Assembly (NCBI GenBank): GCA_964552795.1
Contig: CAZKIO010000018.1
Location: 1 to 64,000, forward strand
Length of the DNA: 64,000 nt
Direction: 5' to 3'
Source: JAEUHZ01 sp964552795
GTDB taxonomy: Bacteria; Planctomycetota; UBA1135; GCA-002686595
Every line of letters starts with the position of its first letter. Positions within the stretch are counted from its first letter, which is position 1. The notes under the pieces were generated by a model, which ran no database searches, was not told the DNA's origin, and worked only from the letters and a program-made list of their open reading frames with translations. The position numbers and the translations under genes were made by a program. Shown here piece after piece: positions 55,465 through 63,573 of the stretch.

Positions 55465-55470
55465 AGCCTA
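55465..55470 (-). promoter_or_regulatory. -10-like element of the flippase operon
   Basis: Read on the minus strand this is TAGGCT, ending 13 nt before the ATG at 55451. No Shine-Dalgarno site intervenes. Confidence 0.4.
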
Positions 55471-55535
55471 CGCAGCGGCCGTTCGCGGGGGAACCGCGCT
55501 GCCGCGTTCGACAGGGAGGCCCGCCCCTGCGCAAC

Positions 55536-56339
55536 ATGGGTGCCATGGCCGCCCCGTACTGGACCGTCGACGCCTTCACCTCCGCGCCGTTCGCGGGCAA
55601 CCCCGCCGCGGTCGTCTGGCTGGAGGCCCCGCGGGACGCCGCGTGGATGCGGTCGGTCGCGCGCGAGATGAACCTGTCGGAAACCGCGTTCATCCATCCG
55701 GAGAAGACGTGCTCGTTCGGCCTGCGCTGGTTCACGCCGGCCGTCGAGGTGCGCCTGTGCGGGCACGCGACGCTCGCGACCGCGCACGTCCTCGCGCAGG
55801 AGGGGCAGCTCGCGCGCGGTTCGGCCGCGCGTTTCGAGACGCTCTCGGGCGTGCTCACGGCGCGCGCGGTCGAGACGGGCATCGAGCTCGACTTCCCCGC
55901 GCGGCCCGCCCGGCCGGCCGAGCCCCCGGCCGGCTTGCTGGAGGCGCTCGGGGCGCGGGCAATCGCCGTGGCGCGCAGCGCGGAGGACTGGCTCGTCGAG
56001 CTGGCCGACGAGGACGCGGTGCGGGCGCTGAGCCCCGACTTCCGCGGGCTCGGCCGGATCGACGCGCGCGGCGTCATCGCCACCGCGCGCGCACGCGTCG
56101 GCCCGCACGACTTCGTCTCGCGCTTCTTCGCCCCCGCCGCGGGCATCGACGAGGACCCGGTCACCGGCTCCGCGCACTGCACGCTCGCGCCCTGGTGGGC
56201 CGCGAAGCTCGGCCGCACGGAACTCCTGGGCTTCCAGGCCAGCGCGCGCGGCGGCGAAGTGCGCACGCGCCTCGCCCGCGAGCGCGTGCTGCTCACGGGC
56301 GGCGCGGTGACCGTCGCGCGCGGCCAGATCCTCGTCTGA
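55536..56339 (+). CDS. PhzF family isomerase/epimerase
   Basis: A 267-aa protein with the diaminopimelate-epimerase-like two-lobe fold. Landmarks are YWTVDAFTSAPFAGNPAAVVWL, the acidic active-site residue in NLSETAF, LCGHATLATAHVL, and DEDPVTGSAHCTLAPWW. Members isomerise small acids; the substrate here is unknown. GGGAGG lies 17 nt upstream of the ATG. A second ATG at 55545 (MAAPYW) is an equally reasonable start and would remove three residues. It converges with the transporter gene across 4 nt. Confidence 0.92.
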   Translation: MGAMAAPYWTVDAFTSAPFAGNPAAVVWLEAPRDAAWMRSVAREMNLSETAFIHPEKTCSFGLRWFTPAVEVRLCGHATLATAHVLAQEGQLARGSAARFETLSGVLTARAVETGIELDFPARPARPAEPPAGLLEALGARAIAVARSAEDWLVELADEDAVRALSPDFRGLGRIDARGVIATARARVGPHDFVSRFFAPAAGIDEDPVTGSAHCTLAPWWAAKLGRTELLGFQASARGGEVRTRLARERVLLTGGAVTVARGQILV

Positions 56340-56343
56340 GCCC

Positions 56344-57123
56344 TCAGGCCGGATCGGCGGGGTGCGCGGCGCGCGCGAGGGCCTCGGCCTCCTCCTTGCC
56401 TAGCCAGGCCTCGACCGCGGCGTGCACGCCGTACAGGAGCGGCGTCATCACCACCGCGATCAGGAACTTGTAGACGTAGTTGGTGAGCGAGATCGTTCCG
56501 GCCTCGCCGGCGCTCATGTGCGGCTGCCCCATCAGCGCCGGGATCACGTAGAACGCCAGGTAGATCACGACCAGCGTGTCGACGAGCTGGCTGACGACCG
56601 TGCTGCCCTGCGCGCGCAGCCAGATCATCTTCCCGCCCGTGCGGCGCCGCAGCCACGTGAACACGGTCGCGTCGACGAGTTGCGCCGTGCCGAACGCGAC
56701 CAGGCTCGCGACCACGATCGCCCAGGTCTGCCCGAACGCGATCTGGTACGCGCGGTGCGCCTCGGCCGCGGCCTCGGCGCCGGCGGGCGACCAGGTCGTG
56801 ACGTGCGCGGCCGTCAGGATCACCGGCTGCAGGACCACGTTCACCGCGATCGCCAGCCACGTGAACGTGCGCACCACGCGGAAGCCGAAGTACTCGTTGA
56901 CGATGTCGGTCAGGAGGAAGGTCAGCGGGAAGGCCAGGATCCCCGCCGTCGCCACGAACGCGCGCCCGTCGCCCAGGCCCAGGTCGGCCGGCGCCAGGCC
57001 GAACAGCCTGAACTCCCACAGCTTCGCGCCCAGGATCTCGGCCGTGACGAAGAAGCCCACGAACAGGGCCAGCAGCGTCAAGAGCAACGCCTCGCGCTTC
57101 GTGCCGGGTCCGCGCAGCGCCAT
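56344..57123 (-). CDS. yhhQ: Queuosine precursor transporter (YhhQ/VUT family)
   Basis: A 259-aa membrane protein importing a queuosine precursor such as preQ0 or preQ1. About six to seven TM helices are visible. The family motif FPLTFLLTDIVNEYFGFRVVRTFTWLAI is present, with GSTVVSQLVDTLVVIYLAFYV and SLTNYVYKFLIAVVMTPLLYGVHAAVE further on. A TATAGA hexamer ends 9 nt before the ATG; its sixth base departs from TAnnnT. The gene is divergent from 57225. Queuosine biosynthetic genes are not in the window. Confidence 0.92.
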   Translation of the reverse strand: MALRGPGTKREALLLTLLALFVGFFVTAEILGAKLWEFRLFGLAPADLGLGDGRAFVATAGILAFPLTFLLTDIVNEYFGFRVVRTFTWLAIAVNVVLQPVILTAAHVTTWSPAGAEAAAEAHRAYQIAFGQTWAIVVASLVAFGTAQLVDATVFTWLRRRTGGKMIWLRAQGSTVVSQLVDTLVVIYLAFYVIPALMGQPHMSAGEAGTISLTNYVYKFLIAVVMTPLLYGVHAAVEAWLGKEEAEALARAAHPADPA

Positions 57124-57192
57124 GGGCCGCGCTCTATAGCCGAGCGGGACGCGCCGGACAACGCCGGCGGTTGAGAGCGGCCCGTGCGCTGC

Positions 57193-57198
57193 TAGACT
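57193..57198 (+). promoter_or_regulatory. Extended -10 element (TGCTAGACT) before gene 57225
   Basis: TAGACT preceded by TGC ends 26 nt before the ATG. The 12-mer TGCTAGACTCCG is identical to that before the SGNH/MBOAT cluster, but here a leader of roughly 20 nt is expected. Confidence 0.5.
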
Positions 57199-57224
57199 CC
57201 GGCGCCCCACGCCGAGAACCGACC

Positions 57225-57716
57225 ATGCCGATCCTCGAAGAACTCCGCCGCATGTCCCCCGAGCGCTTCCTGGCGATCTACCAGGGGCTGGAGGTCCAGG
57301 GCTACGGTCCGCTGGATCGCGAGGTCGCCGCGGAGCTGAAGTTCCGGCCGGTGGGCATCGTGAAGCTGCCGATGGCGACGCGCGCCAAGCGCGCGCGCGC
57401 GATCCTGGAGAGCAAGAACGCGGTGGAGCTGGCCTACGAGGTCCTCGGCGCGCACCTGATCAAGCACCACAAGGCGCTGGTGACCGGCTTCCTCGACGCG
57501 ACGGGCGTGAAGCACGAGGACGGCATGATCGAGGACGTCGACGTCGAGAAACCCGACGGCGCCAAGGTCGCCGCCGCGGTGAAGGACCTCGACGCGAAGT
57601 TCCCCGCCGAGGAGGTCACGCTGTACCTCGCGCTCGCGGCCGAGCAGTGGGCGAGCGTGAAGCCGATCTTCGAGCTGTGGGAGAAGCGCGCGGGCGCGGC
57701 GGTCAAGAAGACCTGA
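57225..57716 (+). CDS. Conserved-looking cytoplasmic protein, unknown function
   Basis: A 163-aa protein that I do not recognise. It is soluble, with no signal peptide. It begins with an amphipathic helix (ILEELRRMSPERFLAIYQGLE). A central helical stretch contains LAYEVLGAHLIKHHKALVTGFLDATGVKHEDGMIEDVD, and it ends in helices and a Lys-rich tail. The composition (many Lys and Glu) and good codon bias suggest an expressed protein. Its last 14 nt overlap the 3' end of mutM on the other strand. Confidence 0.78.
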   Translation: MPILEELRRMSPERFLAIYQGLEVQGYGPLDREVAAELKFRPVGIVKLPMATRAKRARAILESKNAVELAYEVLGAHLIKHHKALVTGFLDATGVKHEDGMIEDVDVEKPDGAKVAAAVKDLDAKFPAEEVTLYLALAAEQWASVKPIFELWEKRAGAAVKKT

Positions 57717-58545
57717 TGCGCCGCGGCGCGGGCTGGCAGCGCGGGCAGAAGTGCGTGCCGCGCTGCCCCACGACGATGCGGCGGATCGCCGTCCCGCACG
57801 CGAGGCAGGGTTCGCCCTCGCGGCCGTAGACGCGGAACTCGTCCTGGTACGCGCCCGGGTTGCCCTCGGGCGTGCGGTAGAACGTGTCGAAGCTCGAACC
57901 CTCGCGCTCGATCGCCGTCTGCAGCACCGCGCGGATCGCGCCATGCAGCGCGCGCGCCTTCGCCGGCGGCACGCGGTGCGCGCTCGTCAGCGGGTGCAGG
58001 CGCGCGCGGTGCAGCGCCTCGTCGACGTAGATGTTCCCCAGGCCCGCGAGGAAGGTCTGGTCGAGCAGGAGCGGCTTCAGGAGCCGGCGCCGCGCGCGCA
58101 ATTCGTCGCCAAGCCAGTCCGGCGTGAATTCCCCCTCCAGCGGCTCGGGACCGAGCAGCGCGAGCTCGCGCTCGGGGTCCGCGCGCCACACGAGGCGCCC
58201 GAACTTGCGCACGTCGACGAAGTGCATCACGTGCCCGTCGTCGAGCGCGAGCGCGACCTTGCCGTAGTCGGGCGCGGCCGTCCGCGCGGCCTCGACGTGC
58301 ACGCGCCCGGTCATGCGCAGGTGCCCCACCATCCCGCCGGCCGCCGCGCCGTCGCGCTCGAGATCGATGACGAAGTACTTGGCGCGCCGCCGCACGCCGG
58401 CGATGCACGCGCCGATCACGCGCCGCTCGAAACCCGCGCCCCCCACCGTGCGGCGCCACGCCACGCGCGCGCCGGTGATGGTGCGCCCCAGGAGGCGCGG
58501 GCGGATCAGGCGCACGACGGTCTCGACTTCGGGCAGCTCGGGCAC
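57703..58545 (-). CDS. mutM: Formamidopyrimidine-DNA glycosylase
   Basis: A 280-aa base-excision repair enzyme removing 8-oxoguanine and formamidopyrimidines. The catalytic N-terminus is PELPEVE after the initiator (Pro2 and Glu3). A conserved lysine is in RRRAKYFVIDL. The H2TH helix region includes LAGLGNIYVDEALHRARLHP, and the zinc finger is CLACGTAIRRIVVGQRGTHFCPRCQ with four Cys. GTG is the start codon; it lies one nucleotide after the stop of the CocE-type gene, so translation is probably coupled. It overlaps the end of the opposite-strand gene at 57225 by 14 nt. Confidence 0.97.
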   Translation of the reverse strand: MPELPEVETVVRLIRPRLLGRTITGARVAWRRTVGGAGFERRVIGACIAGVRRRAKYFVIDLERDGAAAGGMVGHLRMTGRVHVEAARTAAPDYGKVALALDDGHVMHFVDVRKFGRLVWRADPERELALLGPEPLEGEFTPDWLGDELRARRRLLKPLLLDQTFLAGLGNIYVDEALHRARLHPLTSAHRVPPAKARALHGAIRAVLQTAIEREGSSFDTFYRTPEGNPGAYQDEFRVYGREGEPCLACGTAIRRIVVGQRGTHFCPRCQPAPRRIRSS

Positions 58546-58546
58546 G

Positions 58547-60469
58547 TCAGGGGTTCTCCAGCACTCCGACCTCGACGTGCGATCCGACGAGCACCTCGTG
58601 CAGCGAAACGCGGTAGTCCTCGGGCCCGGCCAGGTACGGGTTGGCGAGGAACGTCTGCGGGTTGCGCGCGACCAGCGGGAACCACGTGCTCTGCACCTGG
58701 ATCTGGATGCGATGCCCCTTCTGGAACGTGTGCAGCACGTCCCACAGCGTGAAGTCCACGTTCTCCGGCTGACCCGGGCGGGTAGCCACCGGCGTTTCGA
58801 ACCCTTCGCGGAAGCGCGCGGGCATCACGTCGCCGCGCACCAGCATCTGGTAGCCGCCCATCTTCTGCCCGGGCGCGAGCGGCGGATCCGCGGGATCGCG
58901 CGCGTCGCCCGGGAACACGTCGACCAGCTTGACGATCCAGTCCGCGTCCGTGCCGTCGGTCGCCACGCGCAACCGCACCTTCAGCGGTCCCGCGAGCGTG
59001 ACGGGCGCTTCCAGCGGCTCGGACGTGAACGTGACCACGTCCGGGCGTCGCGCGGCGAAGCGCTGGTCCTCGGTCATGTACTCCTTGTTCATGCCGCGCT
59101 CGATCGACTGCGTGTGCGGCACGGGCTTCGTCGGATCGCTGACGAAGCTCGCGATCGCGCGCGCCTTCGTGAGGAGCACCTGCTGCGAGAGGACCAGGCC
59201 CTGCTGCTCCAGCAGGGACAGCTTGCTCGGGCGCAGCCCGGCCGGCGGCCAGCTCGGGAACTCGCGCCACTCGTTCGCGCCCGTGTCGAAGACCCACGCC
59301 TCGGGCAGGTCGTGCCGCCCGCGATCCAGGAGGTACTGGTCGAAGAACGGCTTCTCGGCGCGCGCGCGGTAGTGCTCGCTGGTCCTGGACCCGAAGCGCG
59401 CCTGGCCCAGCGCATCGCCGCCGGTCCGGCCCCAACCGCCGTGCGACCACGGCCCCATGACGAGCACGTTGAACACGCCCGGATTGCGCCGCTCGGTCTC
59501 GGCGTAGATCGCGAGCGGACCGTACAGGTCTTCCGCGTCGAACCAGCCGCCGACCGTCATGACCGCCGGCGCGACGCGCTCGAGGTGCGGCAGCAGGTTG
59601 CGCTCCTGCCAGAACGCGTCGTAGTTCGGGTGCGCGATCATCTGGTCCCAGAACGCCACGTCCGCCCCGAAGTGCCGCTGCCCCAGCGCGCCCGGACTGC
59701 CGCCCGCGAGGAAGAACTCCCAGCCGTCCGGCGTCCCCATGTCGAAGTTCCAGCGCCGCGTCTCGACCGGCTCGGGTCGCGGACGCCCGAACCCGCTCAG
59801 GAACAGGAACGCGTGCGGCAGGAACAGCGCGCCGTTGTGGTGGAAGTCGTCCCACCACCAGTCGGCGATCGGCGCCTGCGGCGACACGGCCTTCAGCGCC
59901 GGATGCGCGTCGATCATGCCGGCCGCGGCGTAGAAGCCCGGATAGCTGATCCCCCACATCCCGACGCGTCCGTTGTTGCCCGCGACGTTCTTCACGAGCC
60001 AGTCGATCGTGTCCCACGCGTCCGTGCTCTCGTCGACGTCGCCCGGCCCGCGCTTCACGGGCTTGTGCGGCCGCATGTCGACGAATTCGCCCTGGGACAT
60101 GTACGCGCCGCGCACGTCCTGGATCGCGAAGCCGTAGCCGGCGCCCGTGAAGAGCTCGCCCGGCCCCAGCATCGGAGGAAACGCATCCGGTCCGTACGGC
60201 CGGCACGAATACGGCGTGCGCCGCAGCAGGATCGGGAACGGCGCGGCCGCATCCCTCGGCGTGTAGATCGCCGTGAAGAGCTCCGCGCCGTCGCGCATCG
60301 GGATCATCACCTCGCGCTTCGCGTACAGCGCACGGTTCAACTCGGGTCCCGGCGCGAGGACTGGCAGCGCGGGCGCGGCGGCGCTCGCGAGGGGCTCGGG
60401 AGCGGGCTGCGGCGCGGCACAACCCAGGCCGAGGACGACGAGCGGCAGGAGGTCGCGGAGCTTGGCCAT
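58547..60469 (-). CDS. CocE/NonD-family hydrolase lipoprotein
   Basis: A 640-aa predicted lipoprotein; the lipobox is LGLGC with Cys17. The alpha/beta-hydrolase domain has the nucleophile GISYPG (Ser185), an acid in GGWFDAEDLY, and the His in VMGPWSHGGW. A C-terminal jelly-roll (about 490-640) completes the X-Pro dipeptidyl-peptidase/cocaine-esterase architecture (DFTLWDVLHTFQKGHRIQIQVQSTWFPLVARNP). It should cleave acyl esters or amides outside the inner membrane. TACCCT (60478-60483) ends 8 nt before the ATG. The mutM gene follows after 1 nt. Confidence 0.92.
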   Translation of the reverse strand: MAKLRDLLPLVVLGLGCAAPQPAPEPLASAAAPALPVLAPGPELNRALYAKREVMIPMRDGAELFTAIYTPRDAAAPFPILLRRTPYSCRPYGPDAFPPMLGPGELFTGAGYGFAIQDVRGAYMSQGEFVDMRPHKPVKRGPGDVDESTDAWDTIDWLVKNVAGNNGRVGMWGISYPGFYAAAGMIDAHPALKAVSPQAPIADWWWDDFHHNGALFLPHAFLFLSGFGRPRPEPVETRRWNFDMGTPDGWEFFLAGGSPGALGQRHFGADVAFWDQMIAHPNYDAFWQERNLLPHLERVAPAVMTVGGWFDAEDLYGPLAIYAETERRNPGVFNVLVMGPWSHGGWGRTGGDALGQARFGSRTSEHYRARAEKPFFDQYLLDRGRHDLPEAWVFDTGANEWREFPSWPPAGLRPSKLSLLEQQGLVLSQQVLLTKARAIASFVSDPTKPVPHTQSIERGMNKEYMTEDQRFAARRPDVVTFTSEPLEAPVTLAGPLKVRLRVATDGTDADWIVKLVDVFPGDARDPADPPLAPGQKMGGYQMLVRGDVMPARFREGFETPVATRPGQPENVDFTLWDVLHTFQKGHRIQIQVQSTWFPLVARNPQTFLANPYLAGPEDYRVSLHEVLVGSHVEVGVLENP

Positions 60470-60477
60470 GCGCGCAC

Positions 60478-60483
60478 AGGGTA
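60478..60483 (-). promoter_or_regulatory. -10-like element of the CocE-mutM operon
   Basis: Read on the minus strand this is TACCCT, ending 8 nt before the ATG at 60469. The transcript is predicted to be leaderless. Confidence 0.45.
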
Positions 60484-60517
60484 CGGCCCGAGGCCGCCGT
60501 CGCGCGAGCCGGCGGCG

Positions 60518-60538
60518 CGCCGCGCGATCCGCGCGGCG
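60518..60538. promoter_or_regulatory. Dyad in a divergent promoter region
   Basis: CGCCGCGCG and CGCGCGGCG form a perfect 9-bp inverted repeat with a 3-nt centre, between the divergent CocE-type and heme-binding lipoprotein genes. It lies 5 nt upstream of the TATCTT hexamer of the latter. It may be an operator, but GC-rich DNA produces such repeats readily. Confidence 0.35.
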
Positions 60539-60543
60539 TCGGG

Positions 60544-60549
60544 TATCTT
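60544..60549 (+). promoter_or_regulatory. -10-like element of the heme-binding lipoprotein gene
   Basis: TATCTT ends 9 nt before the ATG at 60559 with no Shine-Dalgarno site. Confidence 0.5.
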
Positions 60550-60558
60550 GCGCGCCCC

Positions 60559-63500
60559 ATGCGCCGCCTGCTCCCCGTCGTGCTCGCCGTCGTGCTCGCC
60601 GCCTGCGCGACGCGCCCCGACGAGGCTGGCACGCCGGCACCCGCGCGGCCGCCCGCCGTCGACGCCTGGAGCGGCGCGCCGCCGCATTGGATCTGGGTCG
60701 CGGCCGCGCCCGGTGACGGCGAGACGGTCGCGTTGGAGCGGCGCTTCGACGTGCCACGCCCGATCGCGCGCGCGACGCTGCGCGGCTCGGCCGACAACCG
60801 CGTCCGCGCGTTCCTGAACGGCGAGGAAGCCGCCGCGCACGACGACTGGAACACCGCGTTCGAGGCCGACGTCAGCACGCTGGTGCGCCGCGGCGAGAAC
60901 GTGCTGGTGCTCGTCGCGCGCAACGACGGCGGCCCGGCCGCCGCTTGGGCCGAGCTGGTCGTCGAGGATCCGTCGGGCCGGCGCGTGCGCGTCGTGACGG
61001 ACGCAAGCTGGAGCGCCGCGCGCTGCGAGCCGGGGATCGAGTTCTCCAGTTGGTCGCCGGGCTCCCGCGACGACGCCCGCACGGGCCCGGCGCACGATTT
61101 CGGCGCGTTCGGCGTGGCGCCGTGGATCGGCGCCGCGCGCGGCCCGCGCCGGGAACCCCGTCCCGACCCGCCGGCCGCGTCTCCCGTCCAGCGCGCGCTG
61201 CCGGCGGCCGCCATCGAGCTGCCCGACGGCTTCCGCGCCGAGCTGGTGCACGAGGTGCCGCGCGACACGCAGGGTTCCTGGGTCGCGCTGTGCGAGGATC
61301 CGCGCGGCCGCTTCTACGCGAGCGACCAGCACGGCCGCCTGTTCCGCGTGACGCCCGCGCCGGCCGGCGCGGACGCGTCGCGGACGCGCGTCGAGGACGT
61401 CGCGGTCGACATCGGCAGCGCGCACGGCCTGTTGTGGGCTTTCGACAGCCTCTACGTCGTCGTTTCGGAACGCGATCCGGGCCGCGTGTGCGGCCTGTAC
61501 CGCCTGCGCGACACCGACGGCGACGATCGGCTCGATTCCGCCCGGCTCCTGCGCGAGTTCCACGGCGGCGGCGAGCACGGTCCGCACGCCGTGCGCCTGG
61601 GCCCCGACGGGCGCCTGTGGATCGTCGGCGGCAACCACACGGACCTGCCCGAGCCGATCGACGCTTCGCGCGTGCCGCGCACGTGGGCCGAGGACCTGCT
61701 CCTGCCGCGCATCGACGATCCCAACGGCCACGCGGTCGGCCGGATGGCTCCGGGCGGCTGGATCGCGGCCACGGACGCGGACGGCGCGCGCTGGGAGCTC
61801 GTCGCGGCCGGCTTGCGCAACGCCTACGACATCGCCTTCGATCCGGGCGGCGAGCTGTTCACGTTCGATTCCGACATGGAGTGGGACGTCGGCGCGCCCT
61901 GGTACCGGCCCACGCGCGTGCTGCACGTCGTGAGCGGCGCCGATTTCGGCTGGCGCCAGGGTTCGGGCAAGTGGCCGGCCGACTGGCCCGACACGTGGCC
62001 GTCGGCGTGCGACCTCTCCCGCACGTCGCCGACCGGCGTCGAGTTCGGCACGGACGCGCGCTTCCCCGAGCCCTGGCGCAGCGCTCTGTTCGTGTGCGAC
62101 TGGGCCTTCGGGACGATGTACGCGGTGCACCTGTCGCCCGACGGTGCGTCATGGCGCGGCGACGCCGAGGTCTTCGCGCGCGGCGAGCCGTTCCAGGTCA
62201 CCGACCTCGTCGTGGCGCGCGACGGCGCGCTGTACGTCGCGACCGGCGGGCGCAACACGCAGTCGGCGCTGTACCGCATCTCCTGGACCGGCCCGGCGGA
62301 CGCAGCCCCGGCGCGCGGACCGCGTCTCACCGGAGCGCAGCGGGCGCGCCGCGAACTGGAAGCACTGCACGCGCCGCGCCCGCGCAATCCGGCCGAGCTC
62401 GAGTCCATAGCGCGCGGGCTCGACAGCGCGGACGGCTTCCTCGCCCGGGCGGCGCGCGTCGCGCTCGAGCACACGCCGCCGGAGCAGCGGCCCGCGATCC
62501 GCGAACGCTGCAGGAGCGCCCGGCAGGCGGCGGGCCTCGTGCTGGCCGAACTGCACGCGGGGACGGACGATCCGGCGCGCACGCTGCGCACGCTCGAGCG
62601 CCTCGAGCAGGAGCCGGGCGGTCTGCTGCGCGTCGACCTGCTGCGCCTGTGGCAGCTCGCGCTGCTGCGCATCGACGTCCCCGACGCGACGCGCGCGGGA
62701 TTGCGCCGGCGGATCGCCCTGGCCTGGCCCAGCGGGTCGGCGCGCGTCGACGCGGAACTGGCCGCGCTGCTCGCGCACCTGCAGGCGCCGGGTCTCGTCG
62801 TTGACCTCCTGGAACGCATCGCGTCCGCGTCGACGCAGGAGGAGGCGCTGCACCACGCGTACTGTCTGCGCGTCGTCGAGTCCGGCTGGACGGCCGCGCA
62901 GCGCGAGCGCTTCCTCGACTTCCTGGACGGCCCGGCCGCCGCGTACACGGGCGGCGAGAGCCTCCGGAAGTACGTCGGCCGCATCCGCGAGGAGTTCGTG
63001 GCCCGCATCCCCGTCGAGGAGCGCGCCGCGCTCGCCGCGCGGCTCGCGCCGGCGGCTGCACCCGCCGCGCCGGCGGCGGCACCGGCACCCTTCGTGCGGC
63101 GCTGGACGCGGCCGGAGCTGGAGGCGCTGATCGCGCGGCCGCTGCACGGGCGACCGCCCGAGCGCGGTCGCGACGCGTACCACAAGGCCACGTGCGCGAC
63201 GTGCCACCGCATGGGCGACGTCGGCGGCGGAACGGGGCCCGACCTCACGGCCACCGGCTCGCGCTTCAGCGCCGCCGACCTGCTCGAGGCGCTGATCGAG
63301 CCCTCGCGCACGATCTCCGACCAGTACCAGGACGTCGAGGTGCGCACCGTCGACGGCGACCTCTACGTCGGCCGCGTCGAGAGCGAGCACGGATCCGTCG
63401 TGCGTCTGCGCCGCGCACCCGGCGACGAGCTCGTCGAGATCGACGCTGACGCGATCGAGATGCGCCGGCCGTACCCGCTCTCGCGCATGCCCAGCGGCCT

Positions 63501-63573
63501 GCTGGACGTGCTCGACGAGGAGGAGGTCCTCGATCTCCTGGCCTACCTGCGCGCGGCCACGGCGCCGCGCTAG
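60559..63573 (+). CDS. PVC-type heme-binding / membrane-bound dehydrogenase lipoprotein
   Basis: A 1004-aa lipoprotein (lipobox VLAAC). Residues about 40-160 form a galactose-binding-like domain (ERRFDVPRPIARATLRGSADNRVRAFLNG). A PVC-type dehydrogenase beta-propeller follows (about 220-580; IELPDGFRAELVHEVP, GEHGPHAVRLGPDGRLWIVGGNHTD, GLRNAYDIAFDPGGELFTFDSDMEWD). About 200 helical residues come next. The C-terminal domain contains the c-type heme site CATCH at 879-883. This architecture is characteristic of planctomycetes and verrucomicrobia. Its likely role is periplasmic or surface oxidation of a sugar or alcohol with electron transfer through the heme. Its TAG stop shares CTAG with the stop of the opposite-strand gene. 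Confidence 0.92.
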   Translation: MRRLLPVVLAVVLAACATRPDEAGTPAPARPPAVDAWSGAPPHWIWVAAAPGDGETVALERRFDVPRPIARATLRGSADNRVRAFLNGEEAAAHDDWNTAFEADVSTLVRRGENVLVLVARNDGGPAAAWAELVVEDPSGRRVRVVTDASWSAARCEPGIEFSSWSPGSRDDARTGPAHDFGAFGVAPWIGAARGPRREPRPDPPAASPVQRALPAAAIELPDGFRAELVHEVPRDTQGSWVALCEDPRGRFYASDQHGRLFRVTPAPAGADASRTRVEDVAVDIGSAHGLLWAFDSLYVVVSERDPGRVCGLYRLRDTDGDDRLDSARLLREFHGGGEHGPHAVRLGPDGRLWIVGGNHTDLPEPIDASRVPRTWAEDLLLPRIDDPNGHAVGRMAPGGWIAATDADGARWELVAAGLRNAYDIAFDPGGELFTFDSDMEWDVGAPWYRPTRVLHVVSGADFGWRQGSGKWPADWPDTWPSACDLSRTSPTGVEFGTDARFPEPWRSALFVCDWAFGTMYAVHLSPDGASWRGDAEVFARGEPFQVTDLVVARDGALYVATGGRNTQSALYRISWTGPADAAPARGPRLTGAQRARRELEALHAPRPRNPAELESIARGLDSADGFLARAARVALEHTPPEQRPAIRERCRSARQAAGLVLAELHAGTDDPARTLRTLERLEQEPGGLLRVDLLRLWQLALLRIDVPDATRAGLRRRIALAWPSGSARVDAELAALLAHLQAPGLVVDLLERIASASTQEEALHHAYCLRVVESGWTAAQRERFLDFLDGPAAAYTGGESLRKYVGRIREEFVARIPVEERAALAARLAPAAAPAAPAAAPAPFVRRWTRPELEALIARPLHGRPPERGRDAYHKATCATCHRMGDVGGGTGPDLTATGSRFSAADLLEALIEPSRTISDQYQDVEVRTVDGDLYVGRVESEHGSVVRLRRAPGDELVEIDADAIEMRRPYPLSRMPSGLLDVLDEEEVLDLLAYLRAATAPR

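Noticed and set aside
57133..57138. TATAGA as a -10 element of the queuosine-precursor transporter
   Set aside because: The spacing (9 nt) fits the others but the sixth base is A, not T, so it was not counted in the leaderless set.
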